Source of the DNA: Liolophura sinensis
Taxonomy: Eukaryota; Mollusca; Polyplacophora; Chitonida; Chitonidae
NCBI RefSeq assembly: GCF_032854445.1
Contig: NC_088300.1
Span: 60,794,984 to 60,858,983, forward strand
DNA length: 64,000 nucleotides
Direction of reading: 5' to 3'
Of this stretch, positions 51,309 through 62,040 are shown piece by piece. The notes under the pieces are model-generated. The model saw nothing but the letters and a program-made list of their open reading frames with translations. It had not been told where the DNA came from and did not search any database. Numbering within the stretch: position 1 is the stretch's first letter; each line of letters starts with the position of its first letter. The translations under genes were made by a program, and so were the position numbers.

Positions 51309-54300
51309 CATTTCAAGTCAATTGGTCGATGGCTTGAAACCAAAGCAACAACAACAACCCAGACACAGGATTCTGTCCTTCTTGAATTCTGGAATACATG
51401 TGTGTACAACAAATGGTTGTGTAAGAAGAATTTTCCATTTTGAGGCCTTGTCAGTTTGAAACTAGCGAAGATTCCTTATATGTTGGTTCATATATGAAGG
51501 TAATATGATAATAAATTAAGCAATAGAAATCTACTACAGGGATACTTATTCAACTAGCGTATACGGAGATACCGTTATACAGGAGACAACTGTAAGAAAG
51601 CAATTAAATGCTTCACATTTGTGCTTACTTTGATGCCAGATCAATATTTTAGTCAAGACAACACAACACTACACGCTGCACAAGGTTATAGACCATAACG
51701 CTGCAGTTGGACAATCTGAACAGCTTTTGCCATTGCAAACTTGGGAAATAAATTGTGTGGAAGCTAGAGTTTTAGCTCGAGTTACGATTGTTTAAACATG
51801 TTACCTACTTAACGGCTGTAGCCCACATTGCAACATTTGAATTAAACAACAAGGTTGAAAATGCATGCAATTTTCGTAAAAAATTAATGCTTGGCAGTAC
51901 AAAACCATCTACCCATGTGTATAGAGTACTATAGAAATGAACTGCGTGTTACACTGTCAACAACTCTTCCTGCGTTAAATATTCAATATTCTGTCATGAG
52001 TACGGCTGTAAAAAACATTACTAAACAGGGGCGGACTTCGTTTAACTCAGCGAGAGAAAACACACCAACTTCAGGTCTTTCTTCTGATTCAACATCGTCT
52101 GACTGAACATCGCATGTCTTCATCCATCAACCATTGCCAGCATTTGTTTTCCGCACAACATCACATCATCCTGGTTCAGTTGGCCGATGCCTGCTGTTTG
52201 TTCAAAGACTGATCACTTGTAAATTATACAGAATAGTGTCATGCACTGAATCCAGAATACTTATCTTGTAACAGCATGGGAACTGAAAGCTACAATCAAA
52301 AAAAAAATCCTCTTGAGGGACACAATGACAGAACCAGCCTCGATTTCCCTTCAATATTCATAGCATTCTATCTACAGACTGTCAGATAAATATTTCAGGA
52401 ACAGGCGATAGATTCCAAGAAAACTTCCAAAGGTTTAGTCAAGTAGAATTGCTTTGTTTGCAATCATAAGCCTCAATTGTCTGAATTTAAAATCGAGGAT
52501 GAGCTATAGATATCTGATGCTGCTTTATTTTTCTACCATGTTTTATTTGCTTGACAGGACACAATTATTTTTCTGTTCACAACATGAAATAAATGAAACT
52601 GGTATGTGAACAAGCCTATAATAAATTCTGTATTACGTGATAAAAAGGCTTAATGGAAACTCTTGCAACTCAACATATACACTAACCGAAGAGTCACAGA
52701 GATGTTCAACAACATCTCTTCTGGAGAAGTTTTTTCTTTTTTGTAGAACAAATTGTCATCATTTTGTTTCACATCTTACTTTGATGTCGCCTTTTTTTTA
52801 TCTGATGCCTAACACTGCTGTTTTGTTTTGTTTTGTTTTTGTTGGGATTTTTTTTCACACATTATTTTGTTGAGATTCTTTTCTTCTTCGTTAATTTTTT
52901 TCCATCATCTTTTCATTTTCTCTTTACGGAAGGAGTATTCATTAATTTTATTCTCATTTTTTATAGCCAAATGTGTTTAGCACTTAAACATGCTGAAAAT
53001 GATACCATTATCCCTGCTCTCTTGTCTAGTTACATTTCCAGGTGTGTCACTGACTTCCCTTCTCTTCAGTTACATGGGACTAAACCGAAAATCAAGATTT
53101 TTTCCATCTTTGTATCTCCATTCTCTAAACATTTTAATAATATGACTATCGAGGATCACACTTATTACATGTCCAATATGTAATATCAAGAAAAATAAAA
53201 TCAAAAGCCTTAAATAGCTTCTTACTACATGCCTCATATTTGCAATAATATGAGGCCATAGATCCTTTACTGTGTCTCGCCTTTGCTATTCTATATTTAA
53301 ACAGAGCAAGAGCTAATATTTGGCCTTCTCTTGAAAATTGCTAGCTAGGAGAGGTTTTAGAAGGTTATGGATTGTGCCCCATCTGGCAAATATAAACTCA
53401 TAGCCAGTGGACATAAAGGTTTGAACTACATTTAGTTCTTCTATTACATGTTAACCTGTCACCATTTTACGGTAATTCTCCAATCATGTACTGTAATTCT
53501 TCAACCATGTACTGTAATTCTTCAACCTTTTCGCATGTTTGCAAGGTGTTTATTCAAGCATATTCTGAACGCATTATTCTCTGCAGACTGATAAAATTAT
53601 ACTTTTTTGTGAAGGCCTGAAATTGGCCAACCCAATTTTGTTTCTAAAATCAACTTCAAAATGTGCAAAAATTTCAGTGAAAGTTGCTCTTTGATATGCG
53701 AAGAGGTTGAGCAATGAATTACATCCATGCTTTCATGTGACTCTGGCAGTTCCTCTCTAAAAGATATCAAATGCTGCTGGGTCTTTCTGTCCTTTATGCT
53801 TCTGTATTATCACTTTTACTTTATAGTTCAGCAAAGGTCACAAGTCAGATTTCATCATCATTTACAACAGAGTTTTTTGATAGATTCTACATTTATACAA
53901 GATGGTAACAAAAAAAATGCAACCAATTTTCACTTTATCCACCAATGTTGCATCATTCACCTGTATATACATGGTCGCTTTAAAGCAAGAAAATTAACAG
54001 ACGTGAACTTATAACATCTGTGAAGACTGTTGAAACCTAACCACAATATTAGAATTAAGCTTTTCCTGTCATCGCATTTTACAAGTACAAGCATGTTTGG
54101 CATCAGTAAGTTGTTAGGTTTGTGACTGTTTATTTGGTGAGACATGATTGTGTGAGGAAACTACATTTAGTACAGATAACTACTGCTGGTAAAATACTAG
54201 AACTCAAAATGAATGTTCATGACATGTTGTGTTCAGTTTGTGTAGGTTAAACAAACAAAATTACACAGGAATCAATGCCACTCTACTGCACCCATCCCTT

Positions 54301-54636
54301 TTCTTATAAATTGCTGTTTTTATTGGCTACTCGTTTAATTCTTCTGACTCTCCCTTTCGCTCATTCTTAAAGATTTTGGAAATTCTATTGGCTTTTAAAA
54401 CTGACACTGCCCCCTCCCCGCTCTTTAATTTCACTTTCTTTAACCTTTATGGTTTTATGTTCCTGAAATTGTGTAGTAAACTCACTACCTGCGTTCCAAC
54501 ATTCATGTCTCCTGAACAAAACGAATACAACTTTGTTAAAACATTGAAACGTCAACAATGCCACATCTGCAGTATATTCTGAGCTAGAATTTATATGTTT
54601 TGCATTACACTAGGTCCCATTGTATAGACATAAAAA

Positions 54637-54785
54637 TTGTGTATGTATATATATATACATATATATGTATAAATAATGAATTCAGAACTGTGCTGTTTCA
54701 AAAATATGTTTGAAATATCGAGAAATGTAGATATATGTGATTATATAATATATATATATATATATATATTTATTGTATATATGTA
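54637..54785. repeat. Two AT-rich microsatellites in the probable 3' UTR
   Basis: GTATATATATATACATATATAT near 54640 and (TA)n around 54744-54770. The first can form a hairpin. Confidence 0.9.
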
Positions 54786-55074
54786 CATAAAAAATATCAT
54801 GGCAAACAAAGGCATGACACAGTCCAGTAAGGCGGGTATCACCAGCTAGTTCCTTGTTCAGTCCATTTTGTTTTAGATGTTATCAGGTTTTTTGTGTGAC
54901 TAGCTGTTATGTAAGTAAAACGTACAAGTATAAATGTAGGTATATTAAGTGTATACACATGATAAAACTTTTATGTGCAGTGCTAGTATTAATTAGTTGC
55001 AGATCTCGACAACATTTTATCCTCGATCTATCAGGCTGAACATGTATAAGCTGTGGTTATGAGTCCTTTGACCC

Positions 55075-55080
55075 AATAAA
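55075..55080 (+). terminator. Canonical poly(A) signal AATAAA (distal)
   Basis: AATAAA sits in the context gacccaataaagagc, with a T/GT-rich element 15-35 bases downstream, the usual layout of a cleavage site. It lies on the receptor strand, 3.77 kb after the stop codon. Nearer signals at 51510 and 51747 lack such a clear downstream element. Confidence 0.4.
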
Positions 55081-55112
55081 GAGCTAATCCTGAAACTGTC
55101 TTCATTTCTGCA

Positions 55113-55215
55113 TTTCATTTATTGATTAGATTGATGTTTAAAAGATATAATCAAAATTTTTCATCTACACATTGGCAGTCAGTTCTAGGAGTAGAGAAAA
55201 CCAATGTGCCCCAGT
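55113..55215 (-). mobile_element. Degenerate SINE remnant just after the distal poly(A) signal
   Basis: TTTATTGATTAGATTGATGT and GCAGTCAGTTCTAGGAGTAG followed by AGAAAACC resemble the minus-strand tail and centre of the SINE. Confidence 0.4.
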
Positions 55216-57165
55216 GTAACACCACCGACCTTTGGCAAATTATATTTCTTATTAATGATAAAATGTGAAAGCACTTCATGTAAATCAACACTGTGAATCA
55301 ATACATCCAAACTTGTCACTTTAAATGCGAGATCTACATGTATCAGAAAAGGCATATTTAATTCGATTGGAGAAATACAAATGAAGTGTTTCATGTATGT
55401 CAGAAGGTTGTTATAAATCCCAGTGCATTCAAACTTGCATTCTCTGTGTGTTTGTTTTCCTATAGACATTCTGGTATCATTTAACAAGTCTTTGGTTTCA
55501 TACTGCATTTGCATGAATTCCGATGAAGACTGCTTACAGCTTTAATGAGTGGCTGCATTCTAGTAAATGCACATTGTTACAGGCTAAAAATGAACTGACA
55601 TTCAAAGTGCAGTATTTCACCTAATGCTAGGCCTGTAAATGTGCACTTTTAGAACAACACAAAGGTCACAATGAAGATGATATTTATTGATGCCATCACT
55701 TAAGTTTTTCTGACAAGGCACAAATATGACACACACCTGTAAACAACAAAGTTATAAAACAAACAGGGTGTTTTCTTCCAGTTACTGACCGGCACCGTGC
55801 ATTCTCATACCTGAATACTGTTAGTTTACTCCAATACAAACAGATAATTCCTACCATATTACATAGAGTAGAGATGAGCACCATGAGATATTGTCAGATT
55901 AACACTCCATCCATTACAAAACGTTATCTCATACTGGATACAACCTTGATATCTTGATCTTCTCTGAAAACACCATGCCCCTACATTAAACATGTATGGC
56001 AGTCACACGATGCAGTGAAGACTAATCACTCAGGTGTATATTACCACCTCTGCCCTTATATAATCAACTTTCACAGAAGTTCACAGGATGGTCATCGCTA
56101 CTTGTACAGGCAGATCAAGCAACATATTTTCTCCGCCTGAGACGACCTACAAGGCCTGTGTTTCTTTACGCTGTCACTATTGCAGCAGGTTTAAAAACTG
56201 TTTTCTTTATATTACTTCCATCAAGGATGGAGTGAGTGTATGTCTGTCTGTAAGCAACTTTAACGGAAAAAATTATGCAGGGCCTTGGATGAAATTCTGC
56301 GTGCAGGCTGACCTTGGACTAAGGACAATTCATTTCATTTTTGGTGGTTAATTTTTCACATGATTCTTCATGATTGACATAGAACAGAAATGAAGAGTAC
56401 CGTCCCTTTGTCAGTAGTGAGGGAATTTTTATATTAAGCTGTTGCAAAGGTTTGAACTCTCAGAGTGTCTTCCAGTTTAATAATTTGAGATTAAAGATTA
56501 TAGGTAGATGAAAATGTCCATGGCACAGAGAAAATCCACATAATATTTCACCACGAATCCTGATGAACATCTTCCATCACACATGTGACTGCTATGGTCA
56601 ACATGAGTGCCACTTAACAGCCAATCGAATAAGCCAGTCAGTGTCCATATAAATATCATATAATAACTGTAATTCATTATATCAAATGTCTCATACAACA
56701 TAAAAAGGTGTGCATGGTATTAAAACTATTACTACATGTGCATTCCATGTTACAGGTTCAAACCCTATCAGATCCTCTACAGCAACTTGCAAGAAGATTC
56801 AATATTGTGACATATATCTCTTTGCAAATCTGTCAAAATGGCATACAACATCACTGTTTCATTTCACACATTAATAGACTACATAACAGGAGGTTATTAC
56901 AGCATTTATGAAACGTTTCTTGTAATCTTTTTCATAGTCAGTTTATAATGACATATGCCCTAACATATAAGAGTTTTGCAGATTGAAAATGAATTTCTCA
57001 TCCTTCTTTTAAGGTGAAATAATGATTTTAAAAATAAAAGCTTCATTAGCACTCAGTAATCAGCCCAGCAAATTAATGAGTCAGTGACAAAAGTTTTGAA
57101 AACTGTCAAAACAACCACTAGAATGCATACAGGATGTCATTTCCAAAAATCCTCAAGTACTGATT

Positions 57166-57428
57166 GATTTATTTATTTATTTGATTGGTGTTTTTATGCC
57201 GTACTCAAGAATATTTCACTTATACGACGGTGGCCGGCAATATGGTGGGAGGAAAGTGGGCAGAGCCCGGGGGAAACCCACGACCATCCACAGGTTGCTG
57301 ACAGACCTTCCATCGTACGGCCATAGAGGAAGCCCGCATGAGCTGGACTTGAACTCATAGCGATCGCATTGGGGAGAGGCTGCTAGGTCATCACGCTGTG
57401 CTAGCGCGCTAACCATCTGAGGCCCCTC
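57166..57428 (-). mobile_element. tRNA-derived SINE, full length, reverse orientation, with target-site duplication
   Basis: On the minus strand this reads as the same family as the copy at 37467: head (GGCCTCAGATGGTTAGCGCG), B-box (GTTCAAGTCC), conserved centre, and tail repeated as TTTATTTATTTATTTGATTGG on the plus strand. AGTACTGATT flanks it at 57156-57165 and 57429-57438. A well preserved copy. Confidence 0.92.
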
Positions 57429-57582
57429 AGTACTGATTAAAGTGACATAAAAGTTAGCATATCTGTCACAAAATAGCAAATTAAATGCGTTCAACTTTTT
57501 TTCATTCATTCTGGATTACACAATAGCTAGCTAACAAATCTTTTAGCTGTTATTTCACAGTTACCTATCATAAATCAAACAA

Positions 57583-57719
57583 CGAATGTTTGCCAGCAAC
57601 CTGCAGATGGTCATGAGTTTCCCACAGACCTTTTTCTTCCAACCATAATGCCGTTGTATAAATTAAATATTCTTGAGTACGATGTAAAACATCAATCAAG
57701 CAAATAAATAAATAAATAA
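57583..57719 (+). mobile_element. 5'-truncated SINE copy with probable target-site duplication
   Basis: Only the 3' half of the SINE is present, from the AACCTGCAGATGGTC region to CATCAATCAAGCAAATAAATA. ATAAATCAAACAA occurs at 57570-57582 and 57720-57732. Part of that match overlaps the A/T tail, but the CAAACAA part is informative. This suggests insertion after incomplete reverse transcription rather than later deletion. Confidence 0.75.
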
Positions 57720-57765
57720 ATAAATCAAACAATAAAAGTCACATACAATTCAAAACAATATAAAG

Positions 57766-57860
57766 TTCCGGCCAGTTTCCTCCAACCATATCAGCATATC
57801 TTTCATCCAGTCTTGAGCGTGAAATACTCTTGAATGTGGTATTTATCACTAATCAAAATA
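57766..57860 (+). mobile_element. Degenerate SINE 3' fragment
   Basis: GGCCAGTTTCCTCCAACCAT, GAAATACTCTTGAATGTGG and the closing CACTAATCAAAATAAA match the order of the SINE centre and tail, with many changes. It follows two other copies within 600 bases. Confidence 0.6.
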
Positions 57861-57911
57861 AAAATCATAAAAAGAAAAACAAGAAACAAATTTCCACTGG
57901 GAGGAGAAAGG

Positions 57912-58015
57912 CTCACCACAGCTACATTAACCCACCCACAGCTTCATTAACCCACCCACAGCTTCATTAACCCACCCACAGCTACATTAACCCACCCACA
58001 GCTGCATTAAGAGAT
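57912..58015. repeat. Short tandem repeat, 20-bp unit, five copies
   Basis: CAGCTTCATTAACCCACCCA is repeated five times with changes only at the CAGCT[T/A/G]CATT position. Confidence 0.95.
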
Positions 58016-59116
58016 GAGATTCTGAGATCTGGGAATTCCAATCAAATCACACACTATGTCAAGTGTACATCAATTATCTCACGTCACTGAAGAGTTTCAA
58101 CATCATACATATGCATAAGACAAGGAATCCCAATGGCTAGTTAAACAGAGTCTACCCCTTTGTTATGGAAACATGAATGATTGGTCAATTAACCCGCTGG
58201 ATATACGGGCTAGCCTGATAGGCTTCAATTTTAATACCCCTGACAGCAAAATGTGTCATCTTCTTCCACAAATCTGTTAGCCGCACAGGGTACTCTTTTT
58301 TGGCTGTGAAACACAAAATGTCTGAACAAGCTCAGAGAGACTAAGGGTATGTAAGCAGATTAGCTTGCGTGTCACTCTTCTGAATGTAGGGGAAAAACAC
58401 AGAATGCTATCATTTTCCGTAACAAAATGCTTGCTTCCAGATTACAGATACCTTTGATCTGTAATGAAAATCCATACCATCCTTTTTTTTCTCAAGAAAG
58501 TTCTTTCACGCATTGGCAATCAATGGATGCCCCAATACAACAAATCCACCAGCCAGTGAGCAGAAAAAGGCTTCTCCACACACAAAAAACAGGCAGGAAA
58601 AGCCAACCAGCTTGTTTTAACTAGCCTTACTCTCACTTACCGGTAATTAGAAAGCAAGAGTTTCCAACCCTCGTGGGGCAAACTACTATAATCAAAGCCA
58701 AATCCAAATTGATTTCATGTAATGATGCATAATAAAACCGGATTTTGCCTAGCACCAGGAAAAACACTACACCTTGTTTGACAAAAGAACAGATTGTCAA
58801 TATCTCGAACTCTGGGGTGAAAATCACCAAATGGTGCTTCAGCACGAAGGTGTAGAAGAAGAAGAAATGGCTGAAACATGCAACTTTACAGACTTGAAAA
58901 TAAGCCCCCTGTAGAGAGATACATGTGGGGCTTATAATACCCAGTAACAGCAACTTCCAAAAAGGGACTCCCTTACTATTAGTCCTAAGGGAAAATACCT
59001 AATCAGCCTATATAGCCATTATTACCACACAATTAACAAGAAAACTACATTACCTACGAACTTCATATTTTGTTTATGACAAGGACTTCTGTATCAAAAG
59101 ATATGATTAAAAGATT

Positions 59117-59232
59117 TATTTATTGATTTGATTGGTGTTTTACTTAAGAATATTTCTTGATTATTATGGTGAAAGGAAACCTGGCAGAGCCCAGAGGAAA
59201 CCCACAGCCATCCGCAAGTTGCTGACAGAAGA
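59117..59232 (-). mobile_element. SINE 3' half with small deletions
   Basis: TTTATTTATTGATTTGATTG, then TAAGAATATTTC with the usual TACGCCGTAC part deleted, GGAAACCTGGCAGAGCCC and CATCCGCAAGTTGCTGACAG. Confidence 0.82.
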
Positions 59233-60579
59233 TTAAAACATTTTCATCCAATAATTTCAGGTTTGATCATTTGGCAAGGTAAGTATTAATGTGTACATAC
59301 ATAGTCTGTGTGTAAGAGAGAGAGAAATCTACTTTGACATATCAACACATAACCTTAAGTTTTGTGTCATGAAAATACTGCCAGGATGTTAGCCGCACTA
59401 ACACTAAGCAGTCTGTTCTAATGGAGTAGCTCATATATACTCAGGTCACCCAACAACAAAGACTATAAATTGAATCTCAGGTGGGAATACTTTTGTGGAT
59501 AACAATTTTAAAGAAAGTGATGAAAATTTGTCAATACTAGATCAAGCAAATCTCTTAGAACTGTCAGCAGTACAACTTTACATGCTTGGTCACTTCAGAA
59601 CATTTCTCACCCTCAGTGAGCTGTATGTGCAAAATTAGGCTTCCCCTGTGTGGGAATTAAGACCTGCGAGCACATGTCACATTACAGGAGATTGTGTGGG
59701 TATTTTAAATACAAACAAGGCTTTCTATGACCTTGGCAGTGAAAACACATGGATTTCCTGTATATATTGACTCGAATCTACAAAACAAAGAGGCAGAAAT
59801 GCTCAGACAGTTTCAATCTCGCCGATGACATATAAATATACCACGTCAATGATTGTTATAGCGCATTTCCAAAGTTTTCTGGCAGGAAACAAGTTTTTCT
59901 GCTTTCAACACTGTCGATTTCATCCGAGGAGTGGGTGAAGCTGACCAGTGCGCGGTTGACATTAGAACACGGTTAAATCAGGTGTCAGCTTCACTCATGG
60001 ATACATCTAAAGTAGCTCTCCAGCAATCTTCAACAGAAACAAGTACGTGAACTGAGCGAATGGGAGCGGATGTGAATATTAATTAATGACGCTTTACAAC
60101 TTCGTACAATGCACTGGCAACAAAAAAATACCATGAATACCATATAAATATTCTTTTTAGTGACAAATGTGCAATTTCTGAACTAAAGGTTTGAACTTTT
60201 TGGTGATGGTTTGACTGGGTGATTTTATAGCTATTAGCTTACATGCTAGGGTAAATCTGTGCAATTCTGACAAAAACCTGAAAACACATGATATTAAATC
60301 ACTAGAAAATGATTGAAGTGGTTCCATAAAGGCAGATGAATTCTCATATCACCAAGGGGCATAACTCCTGAACTGAGGGCGTAATTAAATCCATTAATTT
60401 AGCAAGTAAACGAATACTGTTACTATATTGACTGGAAAAATTATTAGAGCAGATTCTGACTGTGGAACTGACCTGTGACATTTCATTATACATACCTATT
60501 GAACAATCCCACAACAGGGGGTTGTTGCCCAAAGAGGTTATAATGTTACACCGCCCTAATAACACTGACATCGCATACT

Positions 60580-60595
60580 GGCGGCATATGCCGCC
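60580..60595. other. Perfect 16-bp GC-rich palindrome
   Basis: GGCGGCATATGCCGCC has an E-box CATATG at its centre. It lies in a locally GC-balanced stretch 300 bases before the MITE at 60900. It could be a protein-binding site; function unknown. Confidence 0.9.
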
Positions 60596-60899
60596 TTGGT
60601 ATTTACGACCTGCATAACGTTACGACCCCTTTGAGAAACAGCACCCAGGGGCTGTCCAAGTGTAAGACAACTGTGAGCTACTTAACAATAGGCAGTGGAA
60701 ATCCCTAATTAACAGCTTGTTAGTATTGCAACAGGGGGTTTACAAGTTGTGTAATATATGGCCTGCACACATGTATAACAATAATGAGACTACTATAAAC
60801 TCTGGTATGGAGTGGTTTCACTAAATTCACTACGTAAAGAAAGACCAATGCAACTGTATACATCTTCATTTTCTACACTTCTGAGTTTTCACTGTGCTA

Positions 60900-61188
60900 T
60901 TGACCCTATTATCAAAGATGTGGCTACTGCAATCGGTTTACATTTGTACAGTTCATTTATACACATTGGGTAAAAACTGTTCACACTGACACACCTTGTA
61001 CTGTTTCATATATATGCTATGGGTCAGTTTATGACAGGCGTTTGTATACAGAGCAGTGCTCACTTTGTATATGTTTCTTTTTTTGTGTGTGTGTGTCCAT
61101 GTGATCAGTCCATTTACCCAATGTGTACAAAATGATCTGTATAACTGTAAACCGGTTGCAGCAGCCACATCTTTGATAATAGGGTCAG
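60900..61188. mobile_element. Fold-back MITE-like element with long terminal inverted repeats and TA flanks
   Basis: The left arm from 60900 (TTGACCCTATTATCAAAGAT) and the right arm ending at 61188 (ATCTTTGATAATAGGGTCAG) are inverted copies. They match over about 74 bases at roughly 85-90% by eye, and more weakly for about 20 more bases inward. The loop is about 100 bases and contains a TG repeat. TA lies directly outside both ends (60898-60899 and 61189-61190), as for Tc1/mariner-mobilised elements. At 289 bases, with no coding capacity, it is a non-autonomous element. The transposase family is inferred from the TA alone. Confidence 0.82.
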
Positions 61189-61770
61189 TAGTACCTTGAA
61201 TGCTACTATATATTATGCATTATTTCTGTCAAAAGTCAGATTTTATCACAAATTACATCATTGCTGATCTTGCTCGGAACTCGATGAACACCCCCGAAGT
61301 GCCCCGAGCCCGATGAACCGTGTTGCTACAGTGTGGGCCAGGTGATATGTACACAGATAATACATGGTTCTTCGGGACAGCTTAGCACCCCCTCTGGACC
61401 ACTACAAATGCCCCCATTTGGTCTGTTCCTCACACCCTCGCCCCAATGTGGCTAGGCCCATTTAGGCTGTTCCCCACAGAGTTCTTTTTAAACAGGGATC
61501 ATTGACATCATCACACTAAGACATTTAATTTCTGGACTGACTGCTGGGGTCTTGAGAAAAACTGTACTTTGAAGCCATTTTTACCCCCCAAAGTGAAAGC
61601 TGAAAAATTTGTTGGTACTGTTATATGTTATTACACATGATAATCTGCACATTAAGAAATAAAACCAAAGCGTTTCATGTATCCTTTAAGCATGCACAAG
61701 ATCAGATGGTAGGCAAGATGTATGGTGCTGGTAAGTTTCATCAAAATTGGTATGGCTGGGACAAAATCGT

Positions 61771-62002
61771 CGACAGACAGACAGAGAGACAGGCAGGCAG
61801 GCAGAGAAACCGACAAGCAGGCAGAGAGACAGGCAGGCAGGCAGGCAGGCAGGCAGACGGGCAGACAGACAGACAGACAGGCAGGCAGGCAGGCAGAGAG
61901 ACAGGCAGGCAAACAGGCAGGCAGGCAGAGAAACAGACAGACAGACAGAGAGACAGGCAGGCAGGCAGAGAAACCGACAGACAGACAGACAGACAGACAG
62001 GC
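61771..62002. repeat. GACA/GGCA tetranucleotide tract
   Basis: About 230 bases of GACA and GGCA units with interspersed GAGA. It is open in several frames on both strands, hence several chance frames of up to 131 codons. It sits at the end of an older repeat-like stretch (61640-61770: AAGTTTCATCAAAATTGG...) whose copies elsewhere also end in GACA runs. Confidence 0.97.
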
Positions 62003-62040
62003 AGGATGATTCCAGTATGAGCCCCTACCACCAACTTTGT

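Larger units (their letters stand above)
51309..55100 (+). other. Probable 3' UTR of the receptor gene with several poly(A) signals
   Basis: AATAAA occurs at 51510-51515, 51747-51752, 52588-52593, 52620-52625, 53194-53199 and 55075-55080. The last is the most convincing: it is followed within about 30 bases by a T-rich element (tgtcttcatttctg), and a degenerate SINE begins right after it. Between the stop codon and this signal there is no convincing coding frame. T-rich tracts occur around 52730-52960 and AT microsatellites around 54637-54780. The proximal signals would give short UTRs of about 0.2-0.45 kb and the distal one about 3.8 kb. The UTR extent is inferred. Confidence 0.4.
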
